Positions 46,294-58,989 of a stretch of DNA of 64,000 nt are shown in pieces; position 1 is the first letter of the stretch, and each line of letters starts with the position of its first letter. The notes beneath the pieces were generated by a model, which worked only from the letters and a program-made list of their open reading frames with translations, was not told the origin of the DNA and made no database searches. Source of the stretch: Myrica gale (taxonomy: Eukaryota > Streptophyta > Magnoliopsida > Fagales > Myricaceae); assembly GCA_963930655.1 (NCBI GenBank), contig OZ005621.1:6187001-6251000 (forward strand), in the 5' to 3' direction. Both the position numbers and the translations under genes were made by a program.

Positions 46294-48154
46294 TCAAGAG
46301 GAAGAAGAGGAAGAGGATGGGTTGAAAGCAACCTGCTCAGCACAGCTGAGCACATCGTGAGGCCCTGCCTCTTCTCGGCCAACACCCATAAGATCAAGGT
46401 AGTATAAGTAATGGGATATTATGTTGTTCATGGAGTCACTATCCCCCTGACCACAAACACCATCCCCGTAGAGCACATTCATGGTGGTGCCAAAACCAGG
46501 AACCCGCTTGGCCAAAGTGTCATTCTTGGTGGGTTTCCAGTTGCCAACAAAGACATCGTGGGCTGAAGGTTGGTGCTTCTTAACCGGTGTCATCCACCTC
46601 CAAATCGCTGCCTGGAAGGCTAAGGTAGCATTCTGTTCTATGTATTCTGGATGGTTCAAAAGATCCACCTTCAGGGCTTCCCCTGTTACTCCATAGTTGT
46701 AGTTCCTGATGAAAAGCATGAACACAGAGAATCTTCAGACAGAACAAGTATCGGATCTGTTGGTAGCAGAAAAACATAAGCAAAAGGCTTTTTAGTAAGG
46801 TCCTGATAAATTAAATTAAATCTCATCTGACCCAAAACTTCAACCTGCAAATTTGACTTCGCAATTTCACATTAATCACACTCTCTAGTGATTATATCTT
46901 CCGAGGGATCTAAACAATCACCCTCACAAAAGCAAATCTTCTATAGAACTCAGTAACTAGTGTTTGGTTAGCTTTGAAAACATAATCAGCACTATCTGGT
47001 TGCGCATTATACATAAGCAAATCGAGAAAACTTTTGGACGCAAAGATTGAAAAAGGGTGTTGATGAGACCAGAATTGTGCATACCAATAGATAGGCAGGG
47101 CACCGCGGCCATAATATGCAGCTCCAGGAGCGCATGGATAAGTAAGCTTGTAGTACTCATCGCAGTAGAAAGAGTCCGGGCTCAGTTCCTTGTTGTAGCA
47201 CAAACCCCAGGCAAGAGGTCCCCCTGTCGCAACTCCATATCCGCCTGAAAAGCATCAAGCATCAAAACTGGTCGTAATTGCAGATTGCCACAGAGAATGA
47301 GCGAGAAGAGAACATTAACAGCCAGATGATGCATAGTACTCAAGATTCATTTTACCTCCAATACAATCCAATCTTAGGAGAAGAGAGATCTACAGGAACC
47401 CACTTAAATTATTCCTTTTCTTTACAAATGCAGGACTTGAAATCTAAAATTTATATATGATTCATTTAAGTTCTAATCATTTAGGGCTTAAGATTATAAA
47501 ATCTTCACTAACTCTGCCGTAAACAACAGGAAACGCGAGATCTTCATTGTACGTCAACCTTTCTGTGAATTTATTGTTAATATTCATTTAGCTTTATATA
47601 ATTTGATTGAATGCGTAGAATTTCCCCAAATTGTAAATTTGTAATGTCCTCAGATTTGTATCTATACTGATAGAACCGACCTCCTAAACTCCAAAAGAAA
47701 ACTAAGTCCTCAAACACGTTATTATCAAAGCAGTACGATTTATAACCCAAATTAGAAAACAGAATCTTTTGAACTCACAGGATGTTTTGCTGCCAACATG
47801 GCCTAGAAAAGCTGCAACTTCCTTCATCCCGCTGAACTTCCCACCAGTGGTGCCAAAGCCATCGGGCTGATGGTCAGCAGCCGCAGTGATAAAAGAGCTG
47901 TAGTCCCAGAAGCCCACTGCATGCGCCACAGGAGAGTTGCGTTTTGCGAAGAGGTTCTCAAACTGGTAGGTCTGGAAGTAGTCAGAGATGGTCTCGTTAC
48001 AGCAGTGGCTGGAGAACCTTCTGCACTCCCACCCTTTCCGACACACCTTTTGGCCCTTCACTATCTTCACCACTGGCTTTACAGAAAGCTCATCGCCATT
48101 AACAATCACTGAGATCAAAGCTATAGTCAAGAGCACAGACCATTTGGCCTCCAT
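46294..48154 (-). CDS. CTL1: chitinase-like protein CTL1/CTL2 (GH19 fold, 315 aa)
   Basis: Secreted GH19-fold protein of the CTL1/POM1 clade. In Arabidopsis these proteins act in cellulose assembly and wall growth and are thought not to hydrolyse chitin. Three exons: 47779-48154, 47085-47244 and 46294-46705, totalling 948 nt. The first real ATG is at 48152-48154 and opens a signal peptide (about residues 1-20). Clade markers are KVCRKGWECRRFSSHCCNE, ISDYFQTYQFENLF, AHAVGFWDYSSFITAA, FGTTGGK, GYGVATGGPLAWGLCYN and YYGRGALPIYW. The catalytic His-Glu-Thr of true class I chitinases is replaced: the segment reads AAFLGHVGSKTSCGYG. N-glycosylation sites include NETI, NATL and NDTL. The tail is a serine run. 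CTL1 versus CTL2 cannot be settled by sequence alone; gene order favours the CTL2 locus. Confidence 0.9.
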
Positions 48155-48376
48155 TTTGCATTCAACAACCAAGAAGAGAATGGTTTGCGCTGCAGATTGA
48201 AGGGATCGGTGAGATATGTGTCATTTGACTCATTTAAAGAGGTTGTTGAAATGGATGGAAAGTGAACGTACAACTCGTTAGGAGAAGGAGATTTTCAGAG
48301 TCGGAGCAGCAGCGCTTGCTTCATTTTTATTCTTCTTTTGAGTGCAAGGAAAGAAATGCTTGAAAGCTCCAGGTTT

Positions 48377-48384
48377 GTATATAT
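48377..48384 (-). promoter_or_regulatory. probable TATA box of the CTL gene
   Basis: ATATATAC on the minus strand about 225 bp upstream of the start codon, implying a leader of roughly 190 bases. Confidence 0.4.
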
Positions 48385-48399
48385 CTATTTTTCATTAGT

Positions 48400-51190
48400 T
48401 TATTTTCTTAAATTAAAAAAACGACTTAAACAAGTCTAAAAAGAGGAGCTGAAGGTAGGTAAGCTATGGTGGGCCGTGGGTGTTCTTATTTGGGCCTACA
48501 ATTTAGGCAGATACGGTTTCATTGTTTTCTTTTCGTTTCCATTATCTTCTCTCCCGCAGGCCCATAATTCATTTGTGCTTCATCAAAAGTATTCTTTATT
48601 TGGGCCCAGAATTTAAGTAGGCCCAAGGAATTAAACCAATAGAGTGGACCAAAAGTCTATAACAGGGTGATAACCAAAAAATAAAAAATAATCCAATGTT
48701 AAATCATATAATTTAAATTGTCTACGTAATTCACTTTTCTTTGTTACATTCATTTTTTCCGTAGAGAAAAATACAATTTTGAATATTGACACTTTATATC
48801 CACATTTTTCAATTTCGTGACATTAAACTCATACAGTTTCAATATTCATAGATTTGCACCCAAGATTAGAATCCTCTCAAAGTTTTTTTTTTTTAAAATA
48901 ATTAAATATATAATAGCCCCAAATAAATATCCTAACAGATGAACAAAACTACTCAAACAAACTAAGAAAGAAATACCATTGGGAAAAACAACTAGGAAAG
49001 AGATAATAAATAAATAACCAGATTTAAAATAACAAAATATGCTTCTAAAAAATCCTCATGAAATTTACTTATGTTAATTTATTTATTTATTTAGCAAATA
49101 AATATTTTGTTTTCCAACTAAATCTCATCCACTCGAAGTAATCTAATGACAATGAAGTACGTACCAACGAGGGGTTGTCTTAAGAGTCTTATTTCGCTAT
49201 CAGACTTTCCGCCGTTAATCAAACTTGTTCGCACACACTTCAAACCTATTCCTAAACATTTCTCCAACAACAAATTATATATATTATTATTTTTTTGGGT
49301 AAACACAATCTCTATATTTTGAAACCTTAATTAATATTTTTGTCATATTATACACATAATTTCAGACATTTTACACTTAACAATTTGTGTCAATTTGAAC
49401 AGAAAATAATTCATGACAGGGAAATGATAATTTTATCAGCATATATTTTTGACAATTGTTATTTTAGAAGGATAAAATCGTAATTTAAAATGTAAAAAAA
49501 ATCATCAAAAAAATTGATGAAAATTTATGACAAAGTGGGTAAAATATCTAAATCAATTAGTTAATAGATACACTATAACAAAAATAATAATTGAAGGTGT
49601 AAAATAACAAAACTGCCATAATTGAAGGGTGATACATTTAATTATTCTTATATTTTTTATAAATTTAAAAATAAACCAGAATTTCGTTTTTCTAATAAAC
49701 ATCTCGCCCCCTTAGAAGTAAAAGTACTACTGGCTCACGTTGCAAACTCACGAGGGGAGTCTTTCTATTAAGACTGCGTTTGCACCAAATATTTCACCAA
49801 CTCCTAATAAAATACTACAATATAATCTCTCTCTCTCCTATCAAAAAATATAAAAAATTATCTCTCTCTTCACTTTTTCACTAAACTCAATACCAACATT
49901 AAATTCAATACTAAAAATTTTACAACACAAACATAACCTAAGTCAGCCACGGGCCACGTAAGCTAAGTTCTCTCTTTACTTTATTCAAATTTTTAAAATA
50001 ATTTTTTCATTAAAAAAATATATACATATAAATGTTTAACAAACTCCTTAATGAATGGGTATCTATGCACGTGATGTCCTAATAAATTACATAAAAAAAT
50101 TATTTTACTCATTATTATCTATAATCTATAAAATGGTTCGTAAGAAAATATATTTATCAAAAATTTTGAGTATCATTTTATTGTTTTCTCATATGTTCAG
50201 CCATCTAAATTTCTAATCTTTCAAAAATACCATCTAATCCTTGAAAAAAATATTATTGATGTATTAGTCATTGATTTGTTGCATTTAGAGAGTAAATAAA
50301 TCTTAAAAATATTTTTCTAATAAAATTTTTTTGATTTGAGAGAAAACTCTTCTAATTGTAAGATCATGTTTGAGCACTAATTATTTGAGTTTAATAATAA
50401 AAAATTTATCAAATAATTTTTTATTATTATAATATTTATTAAAAAATTTATCTCTCTTCACTTTTTTACCGACTCCATAACATATTTTTATTTTATAATA
50501 TTTCTTAAATCTTAATATCCAAAATTTTCACACTCAAACATTCCGGTTCCTCTCCCTCGCTTAAAAAAAAATAAAAATAAATCATATCTATCCTTCATCC
50601 TAACCGTCCACAGGGAGAACAATTAAAATGATCAGGATTAATTGTCCTGATTTCACCACGTGTACACTGTTACATATCCCGCATCTTTCTTGTCCTGCAA
50701 CCTCCAACAGACAGTCAGAAGCGGCAATCAATGCCTGAAGTTGACCAGTTGACCCCCAATCTCTTTATATTTTTACTCGCAAAAAAAAAAGAAAAAAAAA
50801 AGAGAGAGAACAGAAAATATCGCACTTATTGTAAAAAACCAAAAAGTCGTTCGCCTGTATATTTTTCCGCTTATTTTATAGATTCTTTTTCAGACAGGTA
50901 AGGACAGTACTTCAACTTCCGAATCCCCACTCTTCTCCCCTTCTTCCTAGTTCCTCCTCCATTTCAGACACTCTTTCTCTGATCAAGTATTTCCACCTTC
51001 TCTGTATTTTTATTTTATTTCTTATTTGCTCCAATTTTTGTTTCGTACAGTTACGGAGTGATTATCTTTTGCAGGTAGCATTTATTTTTTCTCCCGGGTC
51101 CGAGACGTTGATGGGTTTAAGGTACGTAACTGTCGGTTAAGGTCTGAGAAGGATAACAGTTTCGAAGCGATTTTCGATTTTTCCAAGGTT
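48400..51190. other. divergent intergenic region between CTL and CAMTA
   Basis: The two genes point away from each other, so both promoters lie here. A Tourist-like MITE is listed at 49772-49938. The rest is AT-rich with no coding sequence recognised. The stretch 50640-51190 should hold the CAMTA promoter and leader; a TTTTGCAG acceptor near 51068-51075 suggests a 5'-UTR intron. Confidence 0.45.
49772..49938. mobile_element. Tourist-like MITE, family 1 (inverted copy, TAA duplication)
   Basis: Starts GACTGCGTTTGCACC and ends CACAAACATAACC, flanked by TAA on both sides (49769-49771 and 49939-49941). The interior shares TTCACTAAACTCAATACC with the other family-1 copies. Confidence 0.65.
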
Positions 51191-51193
51191 CTT

Positions 51194-54100
51194 ATGATGG
51201 AAGGGCAACTCGTGGGCTCTGAGATTCATGGATTCCATACATTGCAAGGTACGGCCAAGGTTCTCGGTTCTCTTTTTATTTTATTGTTTTAGTTAATTTC
51301 TCAAATTCATTTCTTGAAGTTCTGAGCAACCAGTGGGGTATATGGTCGAGTCCTTGTTTAGACATTCATCAGTGTTCCCACTACTTTTGGAACAAAAAGA
51401 GTCTTTTATATGTGAAATTTTTCTTCTTTTTTGGTCCTTTATTTTCATAAAAACAGTTATCCAGTATTTAGAAAACGAGTATTTCATTCAGAAAGACATG
51501 ATTCTGCAGAATTTGACAATTTAGAGATAATTGTCTTCCACTAAAGGCTTGCTAGAATTGGAGTGAACATTTGGAAAGGAAATAAACAAAATGGAAAAAA
51601 GAAATCTGGTAGAAGAGGTCTGAGAAATATTTTGCGTCAGAAAAAATTAAGTTATATTGGAAATGGATTTTATTACTAAGGCTATATCTACGTGAATGAA
51701 TGTTAAACTGTATACAGTTTGACAATATCCTATTATTCATATTTATGTTATTTTTTTATAAGTATTCATATTTATGTTATTGAAGAAGAGTTACTGTTGT
51801 TGGTTCCTGTTGCGATGTGAGTTTGGCTATTAAGTTCGTTCTCAGCTTTCACGAAATGTAGTTGGGAATTGGGTTTTGTAATATATCGGGGTTTTTTTTC
51901 ACATGCTTTTTTTGTGTGGTTCCTTGTTCCGTGGACAGATTTGGACGTGCAGAATATTATGGAAGATGCCAGAACAAGGTGGCTCCGCCCAAATGAAATT
52001 CATGCAATACTATGTAATTACAAGTATTTCCGCATCCATGTCAAGCCACTGAACTTGCCTCCAAGTAATCACCTCTTTATATTAATTGTACTATGACTGA
52101 TATAAGAATTAACTTTAGAGTCTTTCCATATGTCCTCATCTTATGAGATAGGCACGAGATGCGCAACAGACATCATACTTTCTTCTTCTTCTTTTCTCTT
52201 TTTTTTTTCCTTTTCTTGACCTAGTTAACATCATATTGCTTCACCATTTTCTTTTGTTAAGGTTTTTCTTGGAAATATTTTTTTGATTTATTTTTTGCGT
52301 ACCATTACCCCTTTGTATAAATCTTGTCAGAAAGTAGAAGTTCTCATCTGTTGAACAATGGTGGGGACACATTCTACTTATTTTCTATAAATGGACTTTG
52401 ATGCATTTCCAAGTCATTGCATATGATTTCATATATATGTAATATCTTTAAGTACTTAGGACAGAATGGTTATGGGTTTTTCGCTTGCAATTGAAAAAAA
52501 AGAGATGTCTCTTGCATGGGTTTGTTGAAAATTACCTGTGTTTCAAAACTTTGCTTCCATTTTAATATATAGGTATAGGATTTTAATAGCTACTGACAGT
52601 CTGACATTATAATATTGTTTAATTTGGCTGTTAATGAAACAGGTGGCACTATCTTACTGTTTGACCGTAAGATGCTCAGGAACTTCCGGAAAGATGGTCA
52701 CAACTGGAAGAAGAAGAAGGACGGGAAGACTGTCAAAGAGGCCCATGAACACTTGAAAGTGAGGTTCTCCTATTTCAGATATTGTTTAGAATCATCAACT
52801 TAATATATGCAACTCATTGTACCTTTGTGAGTGATTATGTTTGGAGCACCATGCACACATTGAAACAAGTAGACAAATGCATAGATATGAAGCTATATAA
52901 ATTTGCCTAGGTATCGTCTTTATCAATTTCTATTACTAGCTGTCTATTAGTAATGTATGTCCCCCATAAGTTCAGTTTAATTATTTCAGCTTAAGTTTCT
53001 CTGGTATGAGCTCCAATGTTTCAGCTGTCAATTTGATTTCTGGACTCTCACTTAGATGTATATTATGTAGGGATGATTCATAGTTAAGCTTCTTTGGGGT
53101 GATTAAGTTAGAAGCTTCTTTCTCTTTACTAGCTCTTTTTACTAAGTTTTGCTTTGCTTGTCATTTGTTGCATGGTTCAGGTTGGTAATGAAGAAAGGAT
53201 TCATGTATACTATGCACATGGCCAAGATAACCCAACCTTTGTTCGTAGGTGTTACTGGCTTCTTGACAAGTATGTGATGGTTAAGCTTTATGTGGATCTT
53301 TAAGTCCCCCAACTAGTTTGATATGTCCTAACAAAATAAATGATAATCTTTTTCTTGAAGTGATTTTTTGTATAATCTTTTCATTACTTTTGATTCAGGA
53401 GCCTAGAACACTTAGTCCTTGTTCATTATCGTGAAACACAGGAGGTCGGTATTATCATGACTTATCCCCTTTAACCTTTTTCCCTTTGGTGTCTAAAAGG
53501 AACTATATGCTTTACCCTTATATCGTGCTGTGGCTCACTTAGGATACAGTTGCAGGGATCCCCAACAACACCTGTCAATTCCAATTCTAGTAGTGTCTCT
53601 GACCCATCTTCTGCTCCTTGGCTTTCATCAGAAGAACATGATTCTGGTGCTAATCATGCATACAGTGCTGTCGAGAAAGAACTTTTAGGTGATACTAGCT
53701 GAACTCAATGTTAATTGAATTTATTTGATTTTCTCACAATGAAATGGCTTGTTTGGTTTTACTTTTACATACTTTGAGTTTGAAGAAAGTTAGAACATAT
53801 TCATTCTTCATTTAATGATCCAGTATTCTTATCATGTTAGTATATCAGTACCTGGATATACAAGTGTGATTATAGAAATGGGTTATTGATCTACTCTTAT
53901 TGTCAGTGGACGTTGTCAATTATCTAATTCTGCATTTTATTTACATTATATGAACAATAATCTGAGCCTTTGCTTTTTCAGAAGGGCCTGGTGACAATTT
54001 AACTGTACAGAGTCATCAACTGAGGCTTCAGGAGATTAATACACTTGAATGGGATGAGCTGCTGCTGACCAATGATTCAAACAACTCAACAGCACCTGCA

Positions 54101-57100
54101 GGAGGTAACTGATCATATGATTTCTGCTGCAGAGTCAGTGGCTCAGCTGAAAACCATTCACTGTGCTTTTTTTTTTGCCTTCCGTTTGGCAGATAAAGTT
54201 TCAACTGTTGGTCTATCAAATCAGATTGCAGCAAATGGCTCTTTACATGATGTAAGTAGAACCATTTGTACTTTGTAGTCTAGTATGGTTCCTATATCAA
54301 TTCACCCTTTTCTGAATTTTGTTCTTTTTGGGTAAGAGTCATATCCCACATCTAGAGTCCTTTCCTTCTCCTTTTGGGTTCACCTTTGATATGGTGAGTT
54401 CTGTGAAAAAAGCCGATGATTGATACTAAGGAGAGGTATCTTAACATGTCTCACTTCTTTGTTTTTCCCCTGCGTCATAGAAAAAGTTTGTGTTATTTTA
54501 GTTGTCTGACTTTGGTAGCAAAGGAGTAGAGGACAATTTTATGGTTACCAGTTAGCATACGTATTTAAAAACCTACTTAGTTCTTGCCATTACTATTTAC
54601 CGCTAACATTACTTGGAGGAGCATTTAACCGCCTGTCTTGCACAACATAGATTTTTAGAGTATTCACAGCCCAAGTTGGTGCCAATTGTGTTTCCTGTGC
54701 TATGATTTATCCTTTCTTTTTGCTTTGGTGGGTTTTTCTGTTTATTGGGAGGCAAGACTGCAGCGTAACTTAAACTTGCACTGTAAGTGTGAATGTCCAA
54801 TATATTTCTGGTCGAGTTGCTTTCCCATGGAACTTGATGTAAGTCCCTAGTTAGTATCTATACCTGTTCTGTTGTTTTTTTATTCCTGCAGACTGACTTG
54901 ACATGTACCTCTCCCTTACTTCTATGAGCGATAAGTTGCAATGATGTTATATATGTTAGTTTTAAATTACCTAGCTACTGCTCTTTTGCTTCATTGCCAA
55001 TAACATTGGCATGATATGGTCAGTTTTATTCTATTTCATTTCAGGGAGCTAACAAATTTTCGGCTGAAGTTTCTTCTTTTGGTAATTTGACGGAGCCAAT
55101 CTCCTGGAGCAACAATATTCATTCAAGTTTCCCAGACGGCATTCATATCCAGACACTGGAGGGTCAAGTGAACACAAACGAACCCAAAGGGGATTTTATC
55201 GCCCTGGGCACCAGTAATTCCCCGGACATCCTGGTTGATGGTGGATTGCAAAGCCAGGACAGTTTTGGAAGGTGGATGAACCACATCATGGTTGACTCGC
55301 CTGGTTCAGTGGTGGATACAGTGCTTGAATCCTCAATTTCTTCCGGTCATGAATCATTTTTCTCTTCTGCGATTGATCACCATAACTCTTTCGTTCCAGA
55401 GCAAATATTTAGCATAACAGATGTCTCGCCTGCATGGGCATTTTCTAATGAGAAAACAAAGGTTTTTCTTTTGCTAGTACCTGCAATACACTTTTGTGAT
55501 ATTCTTTTTGGCTTTTTGGATTTTTCTTATCCATCTTATATTCTTCAAATTCTTTGTTCTTAGATAAGTAGGGGGTGGGATGCAGGGGGAAAAAGGGGGA
55601 ATGAAACATATTGCCAACCTTAGTGTGTTGTGTTGTGTTGTAACTTCTGGAAAGTGAAGACTACAAATCGGTCACAAAGTAGGCGGTACTGAAAACATTC
55701 ATTCTCTGTCCTGTATGTATATGCAAAACAAATGTGACCAGGTCTAGTGGTCTACTATTGTAGGAAATTATTTTGACGGTTCTGGAAAGTACGGAAAAAA
55801 GAAAGAATAGTTGAAAAGATAATCCAACTCTCTAATCTGGTTGTGAATATCGCAATAATGCCCTAATAGTTATAGGACAATGATTCCTATCTAGTCTCTA
55901 TTTTTTTTTTTTGTAAGCAAGCTTGATATATCTAGTCTTATTTTTGATACTTGATACTTGAATTTTTTATAGTTTGATATTTATTAACTTTATTTGTTTG
56001 GTATTTTATTCTAATCTTCCCATTAAACAGTCAAACCTACTGGGTGCAACGGGTTGTGTGTGTTGCTAAATAACTAAAAATGTTTTCAACTGAAATACCG
56101 TGTTTTTAATTTAGAGACATGATGCCAGACTTACAAAGTGCTTAGTTTGCAGCCATTCTAACTTCCACCTAAAGCCAATGGCTTGCACATTGTTGCGAGT
56201 CCTTGCATACATGTTCTGATAAAACTAAAATCTGATTCTAATGGGACTTAACAAAAATCAGACATGTCCTACTTGATCCTTGTTACCAGTGGTGTTGTAC
56301 TTTGATGCTATCATATTTTAACAATAATAATGCAAGTGAGATAACCTTTGAAATTGTCTAGGTAGCTAATTTTCCTTTGCACTCCCGTTGATCAATAGTC
56401 TTGAATGGACTAGACCTGGACCATTAACTATATGGCTGGAAAGATTTTTTATAGTCAGGTTAAAAACTACTCATTGTGACTTTTTAACCCTTATTTGAAT
56501 GTTGGTGCAGATCCTAGTGGCTGGATTGTTTCATGAACAGTATCTACATCTTGTGAAGTCCAGTCTCTTTTGTGTCTGTGGCGACATCTGTGTTCCTGCA
56601 GAACCTGTTCAGATGGGGGTGTATCGCTGCTCAGTGTTACCACATTCTCCTGGATTAGTAAACCTTTTCATGAGTTTTGATGGTCATAAACCCATCAGTC
56701 AGGTCTTAAATTTTGAGTATCGCACTCCTGTAGTGACTGGCCCTGTGCTTTCTTCAGAAGAGAAGAACAAGTGGGAAGAGTTCCAAGTTCAGCTTCGACT
56801 TGCTTGTCTGCTGTTCTCTACATCCAAGAGCCTTAACATTCTCTCTAGTAAAGTATCACCAAATGCCCTAAAGGAGGCTAAGAAGTTCGCCTCCAAAACC
56901 TCTAACATTTTAAATGGTTGGGAATGTCTAATCAAGTCCATTGAAGACAACAAACCTCCTTTTCCACAAGTAAAAGATGGGCTGTTTGAACTCGCTTTGA
57001 AAAATAGACTAAGGGAGTGGCTGCTGGAAAGAGTTGTTGAAGGCTCCAAGACAAAGGAATATGATGTCCAAGGTCAAGGTGTAATACATTTATGTGCTAT

Positions 57101-58873
57101 TCTGGGATATACATGGGCTGTTCTTTTATTTTCATGGTCAGGCTTGTCATTAGATATTCGTGATAAACATGGATGGACAGCTCTTCATTGGGCAGCATAT
57201 TGTGGAAGGTAATTATTTTGGTTTACATATACGTCAATGGTAAGGTCTGTGACGTTCTATGTGTCTCTTGGAGCTTTTCCATTATAACTTTCATCTATCC
57301 CCTTTCCCACCTCAAAAGAGCTTGAGCTTGCTCTATTTTTTCTACATCCGGGTTTGTTTTCCTCTTTCTAGTATGGATTCATTGTATGTTCTTGTTATTT
57401 AGATAAGTCTTAAGATGATTTAGCTAAATACAATGTGGTTGTGTGCCTGCACATATTGCATGCATCACAGATTTGGGAGCAGAAGTAAATCCCTTACTGT
57501 GGTTTTGGAAGAGTACTTCCAAGTTTGGATTATTTATTTCCAAAACTTCCATTGTGCAGGGAGGAAATGGTTGCAGTCCTTTTATCTGCTGGTGCAAAGC
57601 CAAACTTGGTCACCGACCCTACCCCAAAAAATCCCAGTGGATGCACAGCTGCTGATCTTGCATTTTTGGAAGGGTACGAGGGCTTGGCAGGTTATCTTTC
57701 TGAAAAGGCTTTAATAGCACAATTCGAGGACATGAGTGTAGCTGGAAATATCAGTGGTTCCCTTGATACTAGCTCAGCCGATACATTAAACACTGAGAAC
57801 ACCAGTGAGGATCAGCTGTACCTAAAAGATACCTTGGCAGCTTATCGGACAACTGCTGAAGCTGCTGCACGTATACAGGCTGCCTTCAGGGAGCGTTCTC
57901 TAAAACTACGTACCCAAGAAGTTCAGTTTTCCATTTCTGAGGCTGAAGCGCAGAGTATAGTTGCAGCACTGAAGATTCAACATGCATTTCGCAATTATGA
58001 GTCGCGAAAGAAGCTAAAAGCTGCTGCTCGTATCCAACATACGTTTCGCACTTGGAAAATCCGGAAAGAATTCCTTAATCTGCGTCGGCACACTATCAGA
58101 ATTCAAGTAATTACTTTTCCCGTGTCTTTTTAGACATAGCCGATCAATTCCAAATGCAACTTCTTAGTCAAAGTAGGTGTTGTCTGTCAGCTGACCCTGG
58201 AAAGGATAGAACCGAATTTCATCCTAAAAACCTTCCAACAACTTTAACCTGGTCATACAGCCATGCAAGAAAACATAACATTGGCAAGTTAACCTGACTT
58301 GCCTCTTTGTTGGTGCATGGTATAATTATAACACCATAAAGTTAATGATCCAGCCAGACCTTGTAACCACTAGTGTAATGTAGTGATTTATTGGCATCAG
58401 AAGTTCATGAAAAAATGATTGACTCCAATTTTTCTAATGTAGGCTGTTTTCCGTGGCTTCCAAGTGCGGCGGCAGTACCGTAAAATTCTTTGGTCAGTCG
58501 GGGTGCTTGAGAAAGCAGTTTTGCGCTGGCGGTTGAAGAGAAAAGGGTTCCGTGGTCTCCAAGTTGATCCCAAGCAAGCAGAGCCATGTCAGAAGCAGGA
58601 AAGTGATGAAGAGGACTTCTATCAGACTAGCAGAAAACAAGCCGAGGATCGCATTGATAGAGCTGTGTTACGTGTTCAAGCTATGTTCCGTTCAAAGAAA
58701 GCACAAGAAGACTATCGGAGGATGAAGATAGCCCACAATCAAGCAAGGGTAGGTGACATCCATGGAGATTATTAGTGTTACTATGTAATTTCACTGAACA
58801 AAACTCAATTTGTTCTTCATTTTTGCAGCTGGAGTATGAAGCGCTTCTTGACCCTGATATCGATATGAAGTAG
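51194..58873 (+). CDS. CAMTA5: calmodulin-binding transcription activator, CAMTA5/6 type (919 aa)
   Basis: Calcium/calmodulin-responsive nuclear activator. Thirteen exons: 51194-51248, 51939-52064, 52643-52758, 53181-53269, 53399-53444, 53556-53688, 53982-54104, 54193-54251, 55045-55461, 56511-57208, 57560-58106, 58443-58748 and 58829-58873, totalling 2760 nt with all phases closing. MMEGQLVGSEIHGFHTLQD is followed by the CG-1 DNA-binding domain (about 20-145; RWLRPNEIHAILCNY, FDRKMLRNFRKDGHNWKKKK, YYAHGQDNPTFVRRCYWLLD). A conserved block EINTLEWDELL follows, then the TIG/IPT domain (about 388-460), ankyrin repeats (about 580-665; GWTALHWAAYCGREEMVAVL), IQ motifs (about 720-905) and the calmodulin-binding helix WSVGVLEKAVLRWRLKRKG. 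The short last exon ends LLDPDIDMK. The N-terminal and IQ segments match Arabidopsis CAMTA5 (At4g16150) and CAMTA6, not CAMTA1-4. Of the two adjacent in-frame ATGs the first is used. No lesions seen. Confidence 0.93.
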
Positions 58874-58989
58874 ATGAAGAGACAGATTGTGGGCACCTGT
58901 GTTCAGATACTCCTATTGTTGTTAATGATGCGCATGGTGAGCGTCAAAAATATTCAGAAGATTGGTTTTGCTCTCTTGTTGCCCTGTAC

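Noticed and set aside
51194-53444. CAMTA4-type assignment
   Set aside because: The N-terminus (GSEIHGFHTLQDLD) and IQ region match the CAMTA5/6 branch, not CAMTA1-4.
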